A program made the translations under genes and the position numbers. Below the pieces are notes generated by a model. The model did no database searches. It was not told the DNA's origin and worked only from the letters and a program-made list of their open reading frames with translations. Of a stretch of DNA of 64,000 nt, positions 60,557 through 64,000 are shown piece after piece; within the stretch, counting starts at the first letter, position 1; each line of letters starts with the position of its first letter. Origin of the DNA: Bradyrhizobium sp. AT1 (GTDB lineage: Bacteria > Pseudomonadota > Alphaproteobacteria > Rhizobiales > Xanthobacteraceae); contig NZ_JXDL01000001.1 in NCBI RefSeq assembly GCF_001590795.1, positions 1,084,863 through 1,148,862 on the forward strand. Direction: 5' to 3'.

Positions 60557-60729
60557 GGCGTCCAATCTTCTTCTCTTCGGTCCCGGCGCGCATGCGTCGG
60601 GACGCTGTCATTAATCGATCCGGCGCGAGGCAAACGCCTCAACGCCGGTGCTTCAATCGGACCGGCTCCCGGCGGACAAACATCCGCGCGAAAGCAGGTC
60701 TCGTAATCCGTGCAAACGCGATAAGCGCT

Positions 60730-60814
60730 TGGTGCGGGCGGAGGGACTCGAACCCCCACAACTTTCGTCACTGGAACCTAAATCCAGCGCGTCTACCAGT
60801 TCCGCCACGCCCGC
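60730..60814 (-). tRNA. tRNA-Leu (anticodon TAG)
   Basis: An 85-nt class II tRNA on the minus strand. The acceptor GCGGGCG pairs with CGCCCGC, the anticodon stem CTGGA/TCCAG encloses TTTAGGT (anticodon TAG), a long variable arm is present, and CCA is encoded. It lies just upstream of tig on the same strand. Confidence 0.97.
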
Positions 60815-60968
60815 GTGAAGTTGCATCAAGACCGGCCGCGATGCCGCGGGCGGCCGGGCTTATAACATGCGCCTGACTGTTCGCAGCAAAAAAATGGCCC
60901 GATGGCGGCAGGCTTCAAGTAGGCGCTGCGGCTGGACTTATCCAGCGCGGCGTGGTCCGGATCGAGGC

Positions 60969-62273
60969 ATGAAATCTGGGATATTCCACCCGACCAGACG
61001 CGAGCTTTTGGCCGGGCTTGGCGCCTCGGCGGCCGGGCTGATCGCGGCAGGCGCGGGCCCGCCGGTGACGGCCCAGCTCGCCCTTCAGGCCAGGCCGGCG
61101 ACGCTGGCTTTGAGGCCGGGCCAGCCGCCTACACCAATCTGGGAGCTGGCCGCCGTAAGCCATGTGCGTGACGTCCGTCTCAAGCGCGGTGACCGCTGCG
61201 AGCTGGTGTTTCGGAACGATCTGCCTGTGCCGCTTGCGCCAGTCTGGTACGGCCTGAGCGGCGGGGCACCGGCCGACCCGCTCCGGGGGCGCGCGCCTGC
61301 GCCGCCCAACGCGGTTGAAACATCAATTATTTCAATACTCAACGCAGGGACCCTGCTGGCCGACTTCCGCCTGTTCGAGGATGGCTTGAAGCAACCGGCG
61401 CGCCCGCTCCCGATCATCGCTGCCGAAACCGCCGGGGTCGCGGTCGATCGTGACGAGGTGCTGCTGATCGAGGAATGGCGTCTGCGCCCCGACGGCACCG
61501 CGATCCCGCCGGGCCAGGAGGCGAAGGACGCGACGCCGCTCTATACGATCAACGGGCAGAGTTCATTCGAACTCTCAGCCGCAGTTGGGGAGCGGTTGCG
61601 CCTGCGCTTTATCAACGGCTCCCAACGTACTGTTCTGGCAATCAAATTGGAAAGCCATGACGTCCGCGTCATGGCGCTGGACGGCCAGCCGGCCGAACCG
61701 TTTTCGGCGCGCAATGGCGCCCTGGTGCTGGCGCCCGGTGGCCGTGCCGACGCCTTCGTGGATGCGGCCACATCGGCCGCATTGCTGCTGCATGACGGCA
61801 AGGCCTCCCGGCAGGTCGGCAGCTTGAAGATATCCGGCCAGCTGGAGCGGCGCGTGCCCCTGTTGCCGGCGCAGCCGCTGCCTCCGAACGACCTGCCCGA
61901 GAAGCTCGACCTGAGAGGCGCCCTGCGGTTCGATGTCGCGCTCGGCGCAACAGAGGCCGGCTGGGTACGGCCGGCAGGCTTCTCGACCGCCTCAGCGCCC
62001 GCCTTCCGCGCCAGGCCCGGCCGCACCGTCGTGCTGGCCCTCAAAAACGCTGCTCCCGCAACAACCGTGTTCCACCTGCACGGCCAACCCTTCCGCCTGC
62101 TCGACAAGCTCGATGACGGCTGGAAGCCCTACTGGCTCGACACGCTCGCGATCGAGCCCGGCCAGACCCAGCGCATCGCCTTCGCCGCGGCCTCTCCCGG
62201 ACGCTGGCTGCTCGAATCCGTCGCCACAGACTGGGCCGCGCCGCGGCTGGTGCGCTGGTACGGGGTGGAGTGA
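60969..62273 (+). CDS. Tat-exported multicopper-oxidase-fold protein without copper ligands
   Basis: A 434-residue protein. A twin-arginine leader (HPTRRELLAGLGASAAGLIA, Arg10-Arg11) directs folded export. Three cupredoxin domains follow the multicopper-oxidase plan, with GDRCELVFRNDLPVPL in domain 1, NGQSSFELSAAVGERLRLRFIN in domain 2 and TVVLALKNAAPATTVFHLHGQPF in domain 3. However, the usual HWHG of domain 1 reads VWYG (residues 92-95), and the C-terminal HCH-x3-H is replaced by LLESVATDW. Only HLHG (369-372) survives. The family member SufI/FtsP is likewise copper-free and supports cell division, so a structural role is likelier than oxidase activity. The start is the ATG at 60969. Confidence 0.8.
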   Translation: MKSGIFHPTRRELLAGLGASAAGLIAAGAGPPVTAQLALQARPATLALRPGQPPTPIWELAAVSHVRDVRLKRGDRCELVFRNDLPVPLAPVWYGLSGGAPADPLRGRAPAPPNAVETSIISILNAGTLLADFRLFEDGLKQPARPLPIIAAETAGVAVDRDEVLLIEEWRLRPDGTAIPPGQEAKDATPLYTINGQSSFELSAAVGERLRLRFINGSQRTVLAIKLESHDVRVMALDGQPAEPFSARNGALVLAPGGRADAFVDAATSAALLLHDGKASRQVGSLKISGQLERRVPLLPAQPLPPNDLPEKLDLRGALRFDVALGATEAGWVRPAGFSTASAPAFRARPGRTVVLALKNAAPATTVFHLHGQPFRLLDKLDDGWKPYWLDTLAIEPGQTQRIAFAAASPGRWLLESVATDWAAPRLVRWYGVE

Positions 62274-62282
62274 TACACGCAG

Positions 62283-62570
62283 CTAGACGTGCGGCTTGGC
62301 CGTAAGCTCGATTCCCAGCGCCTTCATCACCGCGATCGTCGTCTTGAGCGTCGGATTGCCGTTGGTGCTGAACGAGCGATAGAGTTGCTCGCGTGACAGG
62401 CCGGTATCCTTGGCGATCTGCGTCATGCCTTTGGCACGGGCGACGACGCCAAGCGCATGTGCGATATAGGCCGCATCCTCCGTCTTGAACGCCTCCTCCA
62501 TGAAGACGGCAATCGCCTCGTCGGACTGAAGGTCCTCGGCCGGATCATAAGTCGTCAGCTTCTCGGCCAT
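62283..62570 (-). CDS. Antitoxin of a HigBA/RelE-type pair (COG3636-like)
   Basis: A 95-residue protein. The N-terminal half (TTYDPAEDLQSDEAIAVFMEEAF) and the Cro/CI-type HTH (ARAKGMTQIAKDTGLSREQLYRSF) followed by NPTLKTTIAVMKALGIEL match the antidote family that partners small RelE-like killers. The ATG at 62570 follows the toxin's expected stop by 1 nt. It binds toxin and the operator upstream. Here the toxin gene is broken (62572-62866), so this is an orphan antitoxin that may still act as a regulator or protect against related toxins. Confidence 0.87.
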   Translation of the reverse strand: MAEKLTTYDPAEDLQSDEAIAVFMEEAFKTEDAAYIAHALGVVARAKGMTQIAKDTGLSREQLYRSFSTNGNPTLKTTIAVMKALGIELTAKPHV

Positions 62571-62571
62571 G

Positions 62572-62866
62572 TCATTTGCTCCACATGGCGGCAAGGCTTT
62601 GCCGCCTTGATGTCTTTCGCCTGCGTGCTCTTATCGCCACCGCACAGCAACACGATGATCGTATTGCCCCGCTTCTGAAAATAGACGCGGTAGCCGGGCC
62701 CATAATGGATACGCAATTCGCTTATTCCATCGCCTACGGGCTCGACGTCTCCGGGGTGTCCCTAAGCCAACCGATCCAGGCGCGAGGAAATCAACGCTCT
62801 GGCTCGCTGATCCCGGAGACGCGATCGCCACTTTCGAAACGTCTCGGTTTGCTTGAGCTCAACCAC
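62572..62866 (-). pseudogene. Broken toxin gene of a RelE/HigB-type toxin-antitoxin pair
   Basis: From GTG at 62866 the frame reads VELKQTETFRKWRSRLRDQ, then RLDRLA, then an in-frame TAG at 62762-62764 (codon 35). After it the same frame continues GHPGDVEPVGDGISELRIHY, GPGYRVYFQKRGNTIIVLLC and GGDKSTQAKDIKAAK, the well-known body of the RelE-like killer family. A TTG-to-TAG or GAG-to-TAG change is the simplest cause. Near the end, the natural TGA (62572-62574, 1 nt before the antitoxin ATG) is out of frame by 2 nt relative to the body, so a second lesion is likely. No ribosome site or start lies soon after the stop codon. Confidence 0.85.
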
Positions 62867-62868
62867 GT

Positions 62869-62884
62869 GTAGTTTTTAAACTAC
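62869..62884. promoter_or_regulatory. Palindromic operator of the toxin-antitoxin locus
   Basis: GTAGTTT-TT-AAACTAC is a near-perfect 16-bp palindrome directly before the toxin start. It is the place and type where the antitoxin autoregulates. It overlaps the stop codon of the adjacent GNAT gene (62876-62878). Its integrity contrasts with the decayed toxin. Confidence 0.65.
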
Positions 62885-63340
62885 TATCGACCGCGGATCA
62901 AGTGGCCCACGGGTCCAGAGGTAGCGGACGTCGGGCTCCCGCTCCTCGTTCCTCGCCCCTTCGGTTTGCTCCACCTGCACGAACCCACGCGCCTCGTAGA
63001 AGCGCCGCGCCGGCGTATTGCGCTGGAAGGTCCAGAGCTCCAGCCGTTCGCCGGCGTCCTTCGCGATGTCGAGGAGCTCGGTGCCGGCACCGCGGCCCTG
63101 GACTGTAGGGAGCACGTAGAGCTGCTCAATCCACCCCTCGCGGAACGCGATGATCCCGATCAGTTCGCCACCGTCGAAGCGGCCCCACACTTGGCACGTC
63201 AGGAACACACGCTCGCGGTAGAACCAGCGGTCCTCATCCGGCGTGTGCAGCCCGGCGAGCCATGGCATCGCGAAGTCGAACGCAATCCGATGGATCTGCG
63301 CCGCCGCGTCCATATCGGCGAGCGCGAGCTGCCGAAGCAC
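62876..63340 (-). CDS. GNAT-family N-acetyltransferase
   Basis: A 154-residue acyltransferase of the GNAT fold. The acetyl-CoA loop is LYVLPTVQGRGAGTELLDIA and the C-terminal part ARRFYEARGFVQVEQTEG is characteristic. The start is taken as the GTG at 63340, which overlaps the TAG of the preceding gene (TAGTG) and has GGTGGAG five bases upstream; the ATG at 63313 would drop the first nine residues (LRQLALAD segment). It shares the transcription unit of the NAD(P)H-hydrate dehydratase. The substrate is unknown. Confidence 0.82.
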   Translation of the reverse strand: MLRQLALADMDAAAQIHRIAFDFAMPWLAGLHTPDEDRWFYRERVFLTCQVWGRFDGGELIGIIAFREGWIEQLYVLPTVQGRGAGTELLDIAKDAGERLELWTFQRNTPARRFYEARGFVQVEQTEGARNEEREPDVRYLWTRGPLDPRSIVV

Positions 63341-64000
63341 TAGTACTCCACCCCCAGCGCGTCGTAGATCCGGCGGTGCACCGCGGGCAGCGTCTCGGTG
63401 AGGTCTTCCGCGATCAGGCCCGGCCCCGCCTCGCGCGCCGCCTCGCCGTGCATCCACACGCCGATGCTGGCGGCTTCGAAGGCCGGCACGCCCTGCGCCA
63501 GCAGGCCTGCGATAATCCCGGACAAGACATCGCCGGCACCGGCGGTGGCGAGCCAGGGCGGCGCGTTGGCGGCGATGGTGGCGCGGCCGTCGGGGGCCGC
63601 GATCGTGGTGTCCGGCCCCTTCAGCAGCACGACGGCACCGCAACGCTCGGCGGCGGTGCGCACGCGCTCGAGCTTGGAACGGCCCGGGAACTTGTTGCTG
63701 AGATCGGAGAACAGGCGCGGAAACTCGCCCTCGTGCGGGGTCAGCACCACCGCCTTGTCACCTGAGGACTTGATCGATTCGAACAGCCGCTCGGGCCTGG
63801 CGGCAAAGCTCGTGAGCGCATCGGCATCGAGCACCAGATGCCGCTGCGCGCCCAGCGCGGTGTGGACGAGATCGCAGGTGCGCTCACCGACGCCCGCGCC
63901 GGGGCCGATGATGCAGGTGCCGTAGCGCTTGTCGCCGAGCAGCTCGCCGAACTCGACCGCGGTATCGACGGGCCGAACCATCACCGCCGTCAGCGCGCCC
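63340..64000 (-). CDS. nnrD: ADP-dependent NAD(P)H-hydrate dehydratase (5' end outside the window)
   Basis: The frame is open to the window edge, so only the C-terminal 219 or so residues are seen. Landmarks are IGPGAGVGERT, LVLDADALT, LTPHEGEFPRLF and NAPPWLATAGAGDVLSGIIAGLL, the ribokinase-like fold of NnrD. It repairs hydrated NADH and NADPH using ADP. In many bacteria it is fused to the NnrE epimerase; the missing upstream part cannot tell. It is translated just ahead of, and coupled to, the GNAT gene. Confidence 0.92.
   Translation of the reverse strand, partial: GALTAVMVRPVDTAVEFGELLGDKRYGTCIIGPGAGVGERTCDLVHTALGAQRHLVLDADALTSFAARPERLFESIKSSGDKAVVLTPHEGEFPRLFSDLSNKFPGRSKLERVRTAAERCGAVVLLKGPDTTIAAPDGRATIAANAPPWLATAGAGDVLSGIIAGLLAQGVPAFEAASIGVWMHGEAAREAGPGLIAEDLTETLPAVHRRIYDALGVEY

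Overview
The window looks like chromosomal DNA of a Bradyrhizobium-type alphaproteobacterium (Rhizobiales). The sequence is GC-rich. It carries a full 14-subunit nuo operon, a tig-clpP-clpX-lon block, RNase J, a DUF1467 gene beside methylmalonyl-CoA epimerase, and several short palindromic intergenic elements of a kind I associate with Bradyrhizobium. The genus is an inference from gene content and style; no rRNA is present. No insertion sequence, prophage, CRISPR array or replication origin was seen.

Layout. 1-2335: end of a sugar-type ABC importer (ATPase cut by the window edge, then permease). 2384-4837: LysR regulator divergent from a drug-efflux-type MFS exporter. 4851-10255 (minus): five-gene peptide ABC importer (binding protein, two permeases, two ATPases). 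10541-11425: secreted protein of unknown function. 11529-12815 (minus): methylthioribose kinase. 12925-32104 (minus): one very long colinear run, nuoABCD-fkbM-nuoE-small membrane gene-nuoFGHIJKLMN-birA-rnj-mce-DUF1467-small anchored protein. Many of its junctions are TGATG or ATGA overlaps. Besides complex I it carries a FkbM methyltransferase and a 68-residue membrane protein.

32105-53200 is a more accessory stretch. It holds a TonB-dependent ferric-siderophore receptor, a MarR regulator, a Rieske oxygenase with an MFS transporter, then tRNA-Asp, an HU-like protein and peptidase T. After these come small membrane proteins, a divalent-metal efflux operon (czcC-czcB-czcA plus a His-rich CDF pump, led by a small His/Cys protein), a membrane glycosyltransferase-like protein with an acyltransferase, and a methyltransferase. 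53201-60814 returns to core genes: tRNA-Val, a GFA-like protein, lon, clpX, clpP, tig and tRNA-Leu. 60969-64000 holds a Tat-exported multicopper-oxidase-like protein that has lost its copper ligands, a toxin-antitoxin locus whose toxin is broken by an amber codon while antitoxin and operator survive, a GNAT acetyltransferase, and the end of the NAD(P)H-hydrate repair enzyme.

How the genes work together. The nuo run builds the proton-pumping NADH dehydrogenase, and biotin ligase and methylmalonyl-CoA epimerase link it to carboxylase and propionyl-CoA metabolism. Lon, ClpXP and trigger factor form a protein-quality-control block. The Czc/CDF genes form a two-stage metal export route (cytoplasm to periplasm, then out of the cell). 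The Rieske/MFS pair looks like uptake and oxidation of an unknown aromatic or similar substrate under MarR control.
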